Of a DNA stretch of 52,595 nt, positions 1 through 7,595 are shown in pieces (within the stretch, counting starts at the first letter, position 1; the number at the start of each line of letters is the position of its first letter). The translations under genes and the position numbers were made by a program. The stretch spans positions 1 through 52,595 of the forward strand of contig JAFARZ010000403.1 of NCBI GenBank assembly GCA_019245115.1, given 5' to 3'. Source of the DNA: Streptosporangiaceae bacterium (GTDB lineage Bacteria; Actinomycetota; Actinomycetes; Streptosporangiales; Streptosporangiaceae). Below the pieces are notes generated by a model, which worked only from the letters and a program-made list of their open reading frames with translations, did not search any database and was not told the DNA's origin.

Positions 1-230
1 GATATGGCCGTTATGTGACGGCAGCTGCGGTGGACGACGTGGAAGAAAAGGGCTTCGCGGAGGATAGGGCGCCGGTTTCCGGCACCTTTTCTTCCAAAGG
101 GCTCTTTTCTTCCCACTGAAGGATGGCCCATGTGTCCGCTATGTATCAGTATGCATAGTTCACCCAGGCTGTTCAGCGCACTCTAGCAAAGACGACATGC
201 CCAACATGCCGCAAACGCACGTTATTTTGG
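1..230 (+). repeat. Dispersed hairpin element, copy A
   Basis: First of five related intergenic elements; the left side may be cut by the window edge. It opens with GATATGGCCGTTATGTG, has a long hairpin at 39-116 whose outer arms begin GTGGAAGAAAAGGGC and end TTTTCTTCCCAC around GGGCGCCGG/CCGGCACC, then the conserved block TGGCCCATGTGTCCGCTATG and the right end GCAAACGCACGTTATTTTGG. The same order of blocks recurs at 17244-17474 and 29953-30181 and, on the other strand, at 35888-36255 and partly at 5320-5455. No reading frame is conserved between copies, so it is a non-coding repeat: a MITE-like element, a structured RNA or a protein-binding hairpin. The repeat is directly seen; its function is unknown. 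Confidence 0.8.
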
Positions 231-370
231 CGCGCGCACCTTCGGGACGGCAACCGCCGCGGCGCTCGCTGCGCTCGCCGCGGCGAGCGTGAGCGAGCTT
301 CGCGATCGCGTGGCCGCGAAGGCCCGGAGGGCCTTCCGGCCAGGCGATACTAACGGCGGGACGCGTCGCG
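231..370. other. GC-rich palindromic spacer
   Basis: No gene is visible. The stretch is very GC-rich with short nested palindromes, for example CGCCGCGG/CCGCGGCG around 257-286 and GGCCCGGAGGGCCTTCCGGCC near 320-341. It separates hairpin element copy A from the G-run hairpin beside the Lrp gene. It may be the expanded or degenerate tail of the element, since copies C and D also have repetitive tails on the same side. Confidence 0.4.
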
Positions 371-412
371 GGCCGGGGGGTCCGGGGGGTTGGTCTGTAC
401 CCCCCGGAAATT
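371..412 (+). repeat. G-run hairpin repeat, copy 1
   Basis: Contains the perfect inverted repeat CCGGGGGGT/ACCCCCCGG with an 8-nt loop (383-408), preceded by another GGGGGG run. A near-identical sequence lies in reverse orientation at 5232-5284. For the Lrp gene on the minus strand it sits directly behind the stop codon and could act as a terminator. The other copy sits just in front of a start codon, so a terminator role alone does not explain the repeat. The four G-runs also give G-quadruplex potential. Confidence 0.6.
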
Positions 413-851
413 ACAGCTCGGGGGGGCGGTTTTCGAAGGGGGTACTGAGCACGACCGTGGTGCGGGTGGAGACGCCGGCCATCGAGCGGATCTGCTGTAG
501 TAGCTCTTCCAGGGCCGAGGGTGAGGCGACGCGCACCTTGAGGATGTAGTTCTCGTCGCCCGCGACGCTGTGGCATGCCTCGATGGCGGTAAGCCCCTGC
601 AGCCGCTGCGGAACGTCATCGGGCGCGGCGGCGTCGAAGGGCTTGATGGATACAAAGGCCGTCAATGGCAGGCCGATGTCGACTGGATCGAAGACCGCGG
701 CGTAGCCCTTGATCACGCCGTCCTGCTCGAGCCGGCGTACCCGCTGGTGAACCGCGGATACCGAAAGCCCTGCCTGTCTGGCCAGCTCGGTGAAGCTCAT
801 CCTGCCGCTGCGGGCGAGCAACGACACGATCTTGCGGTCAATCTCCTCCAC
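411..851 (-). CDS. Lrp/AsnC family transcriptional regulator
   Basis: 146 residues, the usual length of the Lrp/AsnC family. The N-terminal helix-turn-helix (about residues 4-50, with IDRKIVSLLARSGRMSFTELA and VHQRVRRLEQDGVIKGY) matches the AsnC-type wHTH. The C-terminal RAM/ferredoxin-like effector domain (about 65-140) contains GDENYILKVRVAS, the typical ligand-loop region. Such proteins form dimers or octamers and sense amino acids or related ligands. It is divergent from the sugar-ABC ATPase gene starting at 988, with 136 bp between them, so that gene or its own promoter is a possible target. The effector cannot be told from sequence. The G-run hairpin at 383-408 follows its stop codon. 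Confidence 0.9.
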   Translation of the reverse strand: MEEIDRKIVSLLARSGRMSFTELARQAGLSVSAVHQRVRRLEQDGVIKGYAAVFDPVDIGLPLTAFVSIKPFDAAAPDDVPQRLQGLTAIEACHSVAGDENYILKVRVASPSALEELLQQIRSMAGVSTRTTVVLSTPFENRPPEL

Positions 852-949
852 CCCGATACGTTAGCGCCCCCGCCGCTAACATTGAGCAACCAACGAAATA
901 TAACGAAATGGTCACGACGTTTACGCTCCTGTAACATCACGGTCTGGCC

Positions 950-980
950 TGTCAACGGGGCGGAAAACGAAAGCTAACCT
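950..980 (+). promoter_or_regulatory. Leaderless promoter of the sugar ABC ATPase gene
   Basis: TAACCT at 975-980 lies 7 nt before the ATG at 988, and no ribosome binding site is present. This is the actinobacterial leaderless pattern (TANNNT -10, transcription starting at the start codon). A weak -35 candidate TGTCAA is at 950-955 with a 19-bp spacer. The same TAACCT-N7-ATG arrangement occurs before 40925 and 49336. Confidence 0.55.
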
Positions 981-987
981 GACAGCC

Positions 988-2223
988 ATGGCGAAGATCA
1001 CTTTGGAACACGTGGAGAAGGTCTACTCCGGCGGCGTGAAGGCTCTCGACGACCTGTCCCTTGACGTCAAGGACGGCGAGTTCATGGTGCTCGTCGGCCC
1101 CTCCGGATGCGGCAAGTCGACGGCGCTGCGGTCGATCGCCGGTCTCGAGGAAATCACCGCCGGCAAGATCACCATCGGCGACCGGGTGGTCAACGACCTG
1201 CCCCCCAAGGACCGGGACATCGCCATGGTGTTCCAGAACTACGCGCTCTATCCGCACATGACGGTGGAGCAGAACCTGGCGTTCGGCCTCCAGCTACGGA
1301 AGACGCCCAAGGACGAGATCAAGCGCCGCGTCGGCGAAGCCGCGAAGATGCTGGGCCTGGAGCAGTACCTCAAGCGCAAGCCGGCCGCGCTGTCCGGCGG
1401 CCAGCGCCAGCGGGTCGCGATGGGCCGGGCGATCGTGCGCGAGCCGCAGGCCTTCCTGATGGACGAGCCGCTGTCCAACCTGGACGCCAAGCTCCGGGTC
1501 TCCATGCGGGCCAGCCTGAACCAGCTGCACGACCGGCTGGGCGTCACCACCGTCTACGTGACCCACGACCAGGTCGAAGCCATGACGCTCGGCCACCGGG
1601 TCTGCGTCCTCCGGGACGGCCGCCTGCAGCAGGTCGACACCCCGCAGACCCTGTTCGAGAAGCCGGTGAACCTGTTCGTGGCCGGCTTCATCGGCTCCCC
1701 CGCGATGAACTTCGTCACCGCCGACCTGACCCGCGACGACGGTCCCGCGGTGGCCTTCGCCGGCTACCGGCTGTCCGTGCCGCCCGAGGAGATCGACAAC
1801 AGCCCGGGCCTGTCGAACTACTTCGGCAAGAAGGTCATCCTGGGCATCCGGCCCTCCGACTTCGAGGACGCCAGCCTCGGCGACGGGAACTGGGGCAAGA
1901 TGCAGGTCACCACCAACGTCACCGAAGAGCTCGGCAGTGAGATCCACGTGATCTTCACGATCGACGCGCCGCCGGTGGAGCACGCGAGCATCACCGAAGC
2001 GGCGAAGAGCGACGAAGGCGACGATGAGACGGTCGCCGCGCTGATCGGCGGTAAGACGCTGTGGACCGCCCGGGTATCCGCTCGCAGCCGCGTCCGCCCA
2101 GGCCAGCCGATCGAACTCGGTGTCGACACGCACAACCTTCAGTTCTTCGACCCGGACAGCGGCCTGTCCATCGGCCACCCGGCCGCGATCGCCAGCGCCG
2201 CCGAGCCGGAGCCGGTCGACTAG
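988..2223 (+). CDS. Sugar ABC transporter ATP-binding protein (MsiK/UgpC type)
   Basis: 411 residues. Cytoplasmic ATPase that energises carbohydrate ABC importers. Visible motifs: Walker A GPSGCGKST (37-45), Q-loop FQNYALYPHM, signature LSGGQRQR (135-142), Walker B FLMDEP (156-161) followed by LSNLDAKLR, and H-loop THDQVEAMTLG with H193. Residues from about 235 onward form the TOBE/OB-fold regulatory domain typical of MalK/UgpC/MsiK. No permease or binding-protein gene is adjacent, which fits MsiK, the shared ATPase serving several sugar importers in streptomycetes and relatives. The ATG at 988 fits the leaderless promoter in front. An acidic insert near 335-345 (SDEGDDE) is unremarkable. Assignment to the family is firm; the multi-sugar role is inferred from its solitary position. 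Confidence 0.92.
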   Translation: MAKITLEHVEKVYSGGVKALDDLSLDVKDGEFMVLVGPSGCGKSTALRSIAGLEEITAGKITIGDRVVNDLPPKDRDIAMVFQNYALYPHMTVEQNLAFGLQLRKTPKDEIKRRVGEAAKMLGLEQYLKRKPAALSGGQRQRVAMGRAIVREPQAFLMDEPLSNLDAKLRVSMRASLNQLHDRLGVTTVYVTHDQVEAMTLGHRVCVLRDGRLQQVDTPQTLFEKPVNLFVAGFIGSPAMNFVTADLTRDDGPAVAFAGYRLSVPPEEIDNSPGLSNYFGKKVILGIRPSDFEDASLGDGNWGKMQVTTNVTEELGSEIHVIFTIDAPPVEHASITEAAKSDEGDDETVAALIGGKTLWTARVSARSRVRPGQPIELGVDTHNLQFFDPDSGLSIGHPAAIASAAEPEPVD

Positions 2224-2287
2224 CGCCGGTAGTCCCAGACAGACGCCGCCCGGGATCCCCTGGCCGTAATCATGGTTGACTGTAAGC

Positions 2288-3205
2288 ATGCAGCATGACC
2301 CGGAAGAGCTATTCGAGCTGACGCAGGCGGCACCCGAGGCCGCGGACGCGCCGCTTCTGCATCACTTGGAAGGCTTCATCGACGCGGGCGGGGCCGGCCG
2401 CCTGCTGGCCGAACACCTGCTGGAGGACTACGAGCACGAGACGATCGTCAGGTTCGACACCGACCGGCTGATCGACTACCGGTCCCGGCGTCCGCTGATG
2501 ACCTTCGAGGACGGCCACTGGGTCAGCTACGAAACCCCCGAGCTCGGCGTGCACCTGATCCGGGACACGAACGACAAGCCGTTCCTGCTGCTGACCGGCC
2601 CGGAGCCCGACCACGAGTGGGAGCTGTTCGCCGCGGCCATGCTCAAGGTCTCCGAACGCCTGAACGTCGGCCCGGCGATCAGCTTCCTCGGCATACCGGC
2701 CGGGGTCCCGCACACCCGCCCGCTCGGAGTGATCGGCCACGGAACCAGGGATGACCTGGTGACCGGCTCGCAGCGGCTGCCGAACCGGATCCAGCTTCCC
2801 GGCAGCGCGGCCTCGCTGCTGGAGCTGCGCTTCGGCGAGGCGGGGCGGGACGCCCTCGGCTTCGCCGTGCAGGTGCCGCACTACCTGGCCCAGGCGGTGT
2901 ACCCGAGCGCGGCGCTGGTCCTGCTCAGCCACATCTCCGAATTCACCGGCCTCGACCTGCCCGGCGTCGACCTGCGCGTCGCCTCGGAACGCACCCTCGA
3001 GGCGATCGAGAAGCAGGTCGCGGAATCCGCCGAGGTCGCCGAGCTGGTCCGCGCCCTGGAGCAGCAGTACGACGCGGCCGCCGAGGAGGAGGAATCCGGG
3101 CTGCTGGCCGACGGTGAGCAGATGCCCACCGGCGACGAGCTGGCCGCCCAGTTCGAGCGCTTCCTGGCCGACCAGCAGCGCCGCAACGACCCTCCAGAGC
3201 TTTAA
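2288..3205 (+). CDS. PAC2 family protein (proteasome-assembly-chaperone-like)
   Basis: About 305 residues from the ATG at 2288; an in-frame TTG at 2276 is possible but less likely. The protein matches the actinobacterial PAC2 family (archaeal/eukaryotic proteasome assembly chaperone 2 fold): LHHLEGFIDAGGAGRLLAEHLL at the N terminus, the central FLGIPAGVPHTRPLGVIGHGT segment, and the VPHYLAQAVYPSAALVLLSHI segment. The C-terminal third is acidic and likely coiled (AELVRALEQQYDAAAEEEE). Its exact role in actinobacteria is not established. It follows the ABC ATPase by about 65 bp. Its stop codon overlaps that of the convergent M24 peptidase gene by 4 bp (TTAA). Confidence 0.85.
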   Translation: MQHDPEELFELTQAAPEAADAPLLHHLEGFIDAGGAGRLLAEHLLEDYEHETIVRFDTDRLIDYRSRRPLMTFEDGHWVSYETPELGVHLIRDTNDKPFLLLTGPEPDHEWELFAAAMLKVSERLNVGPAISFLGIPAGVPHTRPLGVIGHGTRDDLVTGSQRLPNRIQLPGSAASLLELRFGEAGRDALGFAVQVPHYLAQAVYPSAALVLLSHISEFTGLDLPGVDLRVASERTLEAIEKQVAESAEVAELVRALEQQYDAAAEEEESGLLADGEQMPTGDELAAQFERFLADQQRRNDPPEL

Positions 3206-4308
3206 ACGACAGCCAGTTCCCGGGGGGCGTTGTTCAGGCGCTCGGCGCCGTCTTCGGTGCACACGACGATGTCCTCGATCCGGGCCCCGTGCGCGCCCGG
3301 GTAGATCCCGGGCTCGACGGAGAACGCCATGCCCGGTTCGAGCACCAGGTCGTTCCCGGCCACGATGTACGGGTCCTCGTGTGTTTCGAGCCCGATGCCG
3401 TGCCCCGTCCGGTGGAAGAACGCCTCGCCGTATCCCGCCGCCTCGATCCGCGATCGCGCCGCCGCGTCGACGGACTCCGCGGTGACCCCCGGCCGCACCG
3501 ACCGGCAGGCCGCCTCCTGCGCGTCGCGCAGCACCTCGTAGTACGCGGTGAACTCCGCGGGCGGAGCGCCGATGCAGTACGTCCTGGTGCAGTCCGAGCA
3601 GTAACCGGACGGCATCGTGCCGCCGATGTCGACGACCACCACGTCGCCTTCTTCCAGCACCCGGTCGGACACCTCGTGGTGCGGGCTGGCCGCGTTGGGT
3701 CCCGAGCCGACGATGACGAAGTCGACGTGGGCGTGGCCCTCCGCGAGAATAGCTTCCGCGATCCGGGATGCCACAGCTCGTTCGTTCAAACCGGGTTTAA
3801 GCCAGCCGGGCACCTGCGCATGCACGCGGTCGATAGCGGCACCGGCCTCCCGCAGTTCCGCCACCTCGGCCGGGGACTTGCGCATCCGCAGCTCGCGCAG
3901 CACGGTGGCGGCCAGCGCCTGGCGCGCGCCGGGCAGCGCGTCGCGGAACCGGAGCACGAACAGCGCCCACATCCGGTCCGACAGGCCCACACTGTCTATG
4001 GCGCCGAGCCGGTCCGCCACCAGCGCGAACGCATCGTCGGTCTCCCCGGTCGCGACCATCTCCAGGTCCGTGGTGATCGCCGCCCGCGCCGCGGCCAGCT
4101 CCAGCCGCGGCAGGAACAGCGCCGGCTCCCCGGCGGCCGGGATGACCAGGCAGGTCAGCCGCTCGAGCTGCTTCGCGTCGTAGCCGGTCACGTACCTCAG
4201 GTCAGGCCCGGGGGTGAGCAGCACCGCGTCCAGGCCCGCCGCCCCGACCGCCGCCCGCACCCGCTCCAGCCGCTGTGCCGGATAAAGCTGTTCCGGATAA
4301 GTCCGCAC
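3202..4308 (-). CDS. M24 family Xaa-Pro-type metallopeptidase
   Basis: 368 residues, starting at GTG 4308 with AAGGAG overlapping the stop of the upstream exonuclease gene. N-terminal creatinase-like domain (about 1-130), then the pita-bread catalytic domain. The five expected metal ligands are visible: Asp in VVVDIGG, Asp in CSDCTRTYC, His in HRTGHGIGLETHE, Glu in FSVEPGIY and Glu in ARIEDIV. The family covers Xaa-Pro dipeptidase/aminopeptidase (PepQ/PepP) and related enzymes that cleave X-Pro bonds; which substrate is used cannot be decided. It lies 9 bp downstream of the exonuclease gene and is probably cotranscribed with it. Confidence 0.9.
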   Translation of the reverse strand: MRTYPEQLYPAQRLERVRAAVGAAGLDAVLLTPGPDLRYVTGYDAKQLERLTCLVIPAAGEPALFLPRLELAAARAAITTDLEMVATGETDDAFALVADRLGAIDSVGLSDRMWALFVLRFRDALPGARQALAATVLRELRMRKSPAEVAELREAGAAIDRVHAQVPGWLKPGLNERAVASRIAEAILAEGHAHVDFVIVGSGPNAASPHHEVSDRVLEEGDVVVVDIGGTMPSGYCSDCTRTYCIGAPPAEFTAYYEVLRDAQEAACRSVRPGVTAESVDAAARSRIEAAGYGEAFFHRTGHGIGLETHEDPYIVAGNDLVLEPGMAFSVEPGIYPGAHGARIEDIVVCTEDGAERLNNAPRELAVV

Positions 4309-4317
4309 GTCCGCTCC

Positions 4318-5208
4318 TTAGGAAACCGCGGTCATGAACCTGCTCAGGGATGACCCGAGCCCCCATCGCTCTCCTAGTTCTTTCACACGAACGGGCTGTG
4401 GTGCCACCGCCGGCAACTTCCCCTCCACCGGGGGCAACGGGGCGTTGTCCGCGACCCGGACCACGGACATCGCCACCTCCAGATAGTCGCGGGCCTTGGC
4501 GAGCTTGTCCCTGGTGCCTTTGGGAAATCCGCCGTGGCCGGAGTCCAGGGCGTGCTTGATCCCGTCGACGCTGCCGAACGCGTTGACCAGCGCGGCCGCG
4601 CTCTTCTCGCCGATGCCGGGCACGCCGGGCAGGCCGTCGCTCGGGTCGCCGCGCAGCGCGGCGAAGTCGGCGTAGGCGCGGCCGGGTATGCCGTACTTGG
4701 CGGCCACCGCGGCCTCGTCGATCACATCCATGTTCCGCAGGCCGCGGACCGTGTAGATGATCCTGACCTGCCGTTCGTCGTCGACGAGCTGGAACAGGTC
4801 GCGGTCTCCGGTGACCACGTCGACCGGCTCGGCGGAGCGGGCGGCGAGGGTGCCCATGATGTCGTCCGCCTCGTAACCGGGATGGCCTGCGATCGCGATG
4901 CCGGCCGCGGTGAGGACCTCTTCGATGACCGGAACCTGGATCGAGAGGTTGGCGGGCACCTCCTCGGAGCTGCCATCGGCGGACAGGCGATGGGCCTTGT
5001 AGCTCGGCACGGCCTTCGTGCGGAACTCTGGGCGCCAGTCCATGTCCCAGCACGCGACCAGGCTGGTCGGCTTGCGGGTGCGGACCAGCAGCGTCATCTG
5101 GTCGAGCAGTCCGCGGATCGCGTTCACCGGCGTGCCGTCCGGCGCGGTGACCGTCTCCGGCATGCCGTAGAACGCGCGGAAGTATAGCGAAGCGGTATCC
5201 AGCAACAT
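4318..5208 (-). CDS. 5'-3' exonuclease (Pol I N-terminal domain family)
   Basis: 296 residues from ATG 5208 (LLDTASLYFRAFYG follows); GTG 5220 is an in-frame alternative. It matches stand-alone 5'-3' exonucleases/flap endonucleases related to the N-terminal domain of DNA polymerase I: PIN/FEN nuclease core with metal-binding acidic residues in CWDMDWRPEFR, YEADDIMGTLA and VTGDRDLFQLV, then the helix-hairpin-helix segment GDPSDGLPGVPGIGEKSAAALV that binds the DNA backbone. The expected role is removal of flaps or RNA primers in repair and replication. The reading frame stays open upstream through two repeats, but that extension is low-complexity and not conserved, so the short form is chosen. 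A G-run hairpin lies 25-75 nt before the start. Confidence 0.9.
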   Translation of the reverse strand: MLLDTASLYFRAFYGMPETVTAPDGTPVNAIRGLLDQMTLLVRTRKPTSLVACWDMDWRPEFRTKAVPSYKAHRLSADGSSEEVPANLSIQVPVIEEVLTAAGIAIAGHPGYEADDIMGTLAARSAEPVDVVTGDRDLFQLVDDERQVRIIYTVRGLRNMDVIDEAAVAAKYGIPGRAYADFAALRGDPSDGLPGVPGIGEKSAAALVNAFGSVDGIKHALDSGHGGFPKGTRDKLAKARDYLEVAMSVVRVADNAPLPPVEGKLPAVAPQPVRVKELGERWGLGSSLSRFMTAVS

Positions 5209-5231
5209 CAGCGAGCCCACAGGTGCAATGT

Positions 5232-5284
5232 TATTTCCCGGGGGGTAAACACCAACCCCCCGGACCCCCGGACCCCCCGGACCC
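5232..5284 (-). repeat. G-run hairpin repeat, copy 2
   Basis: Reverse-oriented copy of the sequence at 371-412: read on the minus strand it has GGGGGGTCC runs, then CCGGGGGGT/ACCCCCCGG with an 8-nt loop, then GAAATAAC. It lies in the presumed 5' leader of the exonuclease gene, ending about 24 nt before ATG 5208, so it could act on expression of that gene (attenuator or quadruplex). Both stem arms are identical in the two copies while the loop differs. Confidence 0.6.
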
Positions 5285-5319
5285 GCCGACGCTCCCCGCC
5301 GCCGTCCGCCTCCAGCCCG

Positions 5320-5455
5320 CGCGGCCGACACATATCCGACATTTGGTGACATGGGCTGGCTATTGTGTGGAAGATAGGGGTCCTCTGGAAGAATAGGTGC
5401 CGGAAAGCGGCGCCCTTCTTTCCGCAGGGCGCCTTTCTTCCATGTCGTCCAGCGC
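5320..5455 (-). repeat. Dispersed hairpin element, copy B (partial)
   Basis: Read on the minus strand: CGCTGGACGACATGGAAG, then the hairpin (about 5365-5443; outer arms ATGGAAGAAAGGCGCC and CCTATCTTCCACA, inner GGGCGCCGC/CCGGCACC), then AGCCCATGTCACCAAATGTC. The left block GATATGACCGTTATG seen in copies A, C, D and the right-end block are missing or strongly diverged, so this is a truncated or older copy. It lies directly upstream of the G-run hairpin, in the leader region of the exonuclease gene. Confidence 0.65.
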
Positions 5456-5762
5456 AACCGCCGATCCTGCGGCCTAATTAATCGCTTGCGGTGAATTAGC
5501 CACCGAGATCACCCGTCGTCCACATGCAGAGTTTGAAGGCTCAGGGTCCCAGCGTGCCAATGACGCCATCGGCCCGGGCGCAGGCCGCAGGCCGGCCAGC
5601 CCCTCGCCCTTCACATCCATATAGCGCGGAAATTACATGCTACGTGGAAGTTTACCCGCCGTATTCGTACATTAAATTTCCAGGCAGCATAGATATTCCG
5701 TCTTAATCCAGATCCAGTTCGGGACTTACTGGGCAAACCTGGCACCGCCGGGCACCACCGAG
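5456..5762. other. Intergenic region without recognisable gene
   Basis: About 300 bp of lower GC content than its surroundings. Short open frames exist but show neither actinobacterial codon bias nor a ribosome binding site. The segment near 5625-5660 (GGAAATTACATGCTACGTGG) loosely resembles repeat sequences elsewhere in the window. Nothing else supportable is seen. Confidence 0.4.
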
Positions 5763-5815
5763 CATGATCATGGGTCGTTTGCGGGAATAGTTACCGCCTA
5801 CGACCCATGATCATG
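5763..5815 (-). terminator. Inverted repeat downstream of Rieske gene, likely terminator
   Basis: Perfect 16-bp arms CATGATCATGGGTCGT (5763-5778) and ACGACCCATGATCATG (5800-5815), with an additional GCGG/CCGC inner stem. It lies 41 nt beyond the stop codon of the minus-strand Rieske gene. It has no U-tract, as is common for actinobacterial terminators. A bidirectional terminator or a palindromic operator is possible. Between it and the gene is a direct repeat of CGCACACCGCCCGGG (5822-5853). Confidence 0.5.
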
Positions 5816-5856
5816 GCGGGCCGCACACCGCCCGGGCCGCACACCGCCCGGGGCAG

Positions 5857-6423
5857 CTAGAGAAGGACGACGTTGCCCTTGACGATCTTTATGTTCTTCT
5901 TCGGCAGCGGGCCGTTGGCGGGGCCGGTGACCAGGGAACCATCGGTGATGCGGAACTCGCTGCCGTGACACGGGCAGTCGATGGTGCCGTTCGCGATCTT
6001 GTTGAGGATGCACCCGACGTGCGTGCACACCGCGCTGAACGCGTGGAACTTGCCCTTCGTCGGCTGGGTGACGACCACCTGGTGGGCCGGGAAGATCTTG
6101 CCGCTGCCGACCGGGATCTCCTTGACCGAGGCGAGGACCGTCCCGGTGGTCATGGTGCCGGTCTGACCGGTGCCCATGCCGGAGTTGTTCGTGCTGGAAC
6201 CGCTGCCCATGCCCGAACCGTTGCCCTGCATGCTTCCGCCCGCAGCGGTGGTGCCCATCATGCTCGTGCTGGGCGACGCTTGCTCACCGGGAGCCACACC
6301 CGCCTCGTTCGCACCGTAGGGCACGGCGGCGGTGCTGCACCCGGCCAATGCTCCCCCTAGGCCCGCCAGGCCTACCCCAAGTAGCACGCCACGCCTGGTG
6401 CTGCTCTGGGGTTCTTCGGTCAT
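5857..6423 (-). CDS. Exported Rieske [2Fe-2S] lipoprotein
   Basis: 188 residues. The N terminus has a twin-arginine-type start (STRRGVLLGVGLAGLGG) and a lipobox LAGC with Cys29, so export by Tat and membrane anchoring are predicted. A Ser/Gly/Met-rich linker (about 45-95) follows, then a Rieske domain with both cluster-binding boxes: CTHVGC (133-138) and CPCHGS (150-155), whose two Cys and two His bind the [2Fe-2S] cluster. Proteins of this kind are small soluble-domain Rieske electron carriers outside the cytochrome bc complex; the partner is unknown. The Met-rich linker (MMGTT, SMQGNGSGMGSG) is unusual and might bind a metal, which is speculation. The DUF6457 gene lies 42 bp upstream on the same strand. 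Confidence 0.88.
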   Translation of the reverse strand: MTEEPQSSTRRGVLLGVGLAGLGGALAGCSTAAVPYGANEAGVAPGEQASPSTSMMGTTAAGGSMQGNGSGMGSGSSTNNSGMGTGQTGTMTTGTVLASVKEIPVGSGKIFPAHQVVVTQPTKGKFHAFSAVCTHVGCILNKIANGTIDCPCHGSEFRITDGSLVTGPANGPLPKKNIKIVKGNVVLL

Positions 6424-6465
6424 GACCGTCCTCTCGGGTCGTCGGTTGGGAATCGCCCCCGCGAC

Positions 6466-6750
6466 TCATGTGTACGGGACCGCGGCCGCTGCACGTGCGC
6501 GACCGGGGCCCCCGTAAGAGTCTGGTAATCCGGGGCCGACCAGGGCCAGCACCCGGCGCATGGCCTCGGCCGGCGTCAGGCCGCGGCCGACGGCGACGCC
6601 GACCAGGTACGCGGTGAGCGGCGCGGCTGGACGGTCAACGTTGTGCGCCACCTCGCGGGCCAGGCCGAGCACCGCCTTGGTGTCCACCGTTCCGGCGTCG
6701 ATGCCCAGGTCAGCGCATACCGTAATGGTCCACTGCTCGAGCGTGTTCAT
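6466..6750 (-). CDS. DUF6457-type small protein
   Basis: 94 residues, similar to the small actinobacterial domain (DUF6457) that is often fused to, or encoded near, the molybdopterin guanylyltransferase MobA: LEQWTITVCADLGIDAG, VLGLAREVAHNVDRPAAPLTAYLVG. It is helical and soluble, and its function is not established. Its link with molybdenum-cofactor genes fits mobA and moaA about 4-5 kb away. It precedes the Rieske gene in the same direction. Confidence 0.7.
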   Translation of the reverse strand: MNTLEQWTITVCADLGIDAGTVDTKAVLGLAREVAHNVDRPAAPLTAYLVGVAVGRGLTPAEAMRRVLALVGPGLPDSYGGPGRARAAAAVPYT

Positions 6751-6780
6751 GGTGCCAGCCTATGGGGCGGCATCTCATGA

Positions 6781-7527
6781 TCACGGCCAGATGCCGCCGT
6801 CGACCGGGATGTTCTGGCCGCTGATCCATGCGGCGTCGGGACCGGCCAGCATGGCGACCGCGCTGGCGATATCCTCCGGCTGGCCGAGCCGCTTCAGCGA
6901 GGTGAGCGCGATCAGCCCCTTGAACGTATCGCCGGGGTTCGCGCTGCGCAGCAGTTCGGTGTCGGTGGCACCTGGCGAGACGATGTTCGCGGTTATCCCG
7001 CGGTGACCGAAGGTGAGGGCGGCCACCTTGGTGAAGTTCTCCAGCGCCCCCTTGCCGCCGGTGTACAGGGCACCGCCAGGTGCGTGCATGCGGGTGTTCA
7101 GGGTGGAGATCGTGATGATCCGGCCGCCGTCGCGCAGCTTTGCGCCGGCGTACTGGATGATGAAGAAAGGCCCTTTCGCGTTGACCGCCATGTAGCGGTC
7201 GTACACGTCCTCGGTGACATCCTCGAATGCCACGGGAAGCCCGTCGGCGGCGTTGCAGACGACGATATCCAGGCCGTCCTCCAGGTGTTTGGCGGCCTCG
7301 GCGAACATGCGGCTTAGGTCGTCGAGGCTGCCCTGATCGGCGCGGACGGCGAACGCCTTGCCCCCGTCGGCGGTAACCTCGGCGACGACCTGCTCCGCCG
7401 CCTCGTCGCTGCGCAGGAAGCTGAACACGACGGTCGCGCCGTCGGCGGCGAGCCGCTTCACGATCGCCCGGCCGATTCCCCGCGATCCCCCGGTTACCAG
7501 CGCGCCCTTCCCAGCCAGTTGTCCCAT
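6781..7527 (-). CDS. SDR family oxidoreductase
   Basis: 248 residues from ATG 7527. Classical short-chain dehydrogenase/reductase: cofactor motif TGGSRGIG near the N terminus, CNAADG (the NNAG position), catalytic Ser in TISTLN and YTGGK with the Tyr-x3-Lys pair, and the C-terminal NIPVDGGIWP. The substitution of the usual NNAG by CNAAD and the YTGGK motif resemble FabL-like enoyl reductases and related NADP(H) enzymes, but substrate and direction cannot be assigned. An in-frame ATG at 7593 would reach the start of the divergent ArsR gene and has no ribosome site, so the shorter start is preferred. A perfect palindrome TTACCGGGGCCGGTAA (7542-7557) lies 14 bp upstream. Confidence 0.88.
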   Translation of the reverse strand: MGQLAGKGALVTGGSRGIGRAIVKRLAADGATVVFSFLRSDEAAEQVVAEVTADGGKAFAVRADQGSLDDLSRMFAEAAKHLEDGLDIVVCNAADGLPVAFEDVTEDVYDRYMAVNAKGPFFIIQYAGAKLRDGGRIITISTLNTRMHAPGGALYTGGKGALENFTKVAALTFGHRGITANIVSPGATDTELLRSANPGDTFKGLIALTSLKRLGQPEDIASAVAMLAGPDAAWISGQNIPVDGGIWP

Positions 7528-7541
7528 ACCGGCAGTATCTC

Positions 7542-7595
7542 TTACCGGGGCCGGTAAATCTTTTCGAGCGGATAGCCGCTGGATATTATCCATGT
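7542..7595. promoter_or_regulatory. Divergent promoter region with two palindromes (SDR / arsR)
   Basis: Between the divergent SDR and ArsR genes. The palindrome TTACCGGGGCCGGTAA (7542-7557) is close to the SDR start. Toward the ArsR gene there is AGCGGATAGCCGCT (7567-7580), then TATTAT (7584-7589), a good -10 six nt before ATG 7596, implying a leaderless arsR mRNA. The second palindrome, between the likely -35 and -10, is placed as an autoregulatory operator would be. Confidence 0.5.

Noticed and set aside
5209..5457. N-terminal extension of the exonuclease frame
   Set aside because: The open frame passes through hairpin element B and the G-run hairpin; residues are low-complexity and the family begins at LLDTASLYFRAF.
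5524..5706. 60-codon plus-strand ORF
   Set aside because: No ribosome site, composition unlike neighbouring genes, no domain; it lies in an AT-richer spacer.
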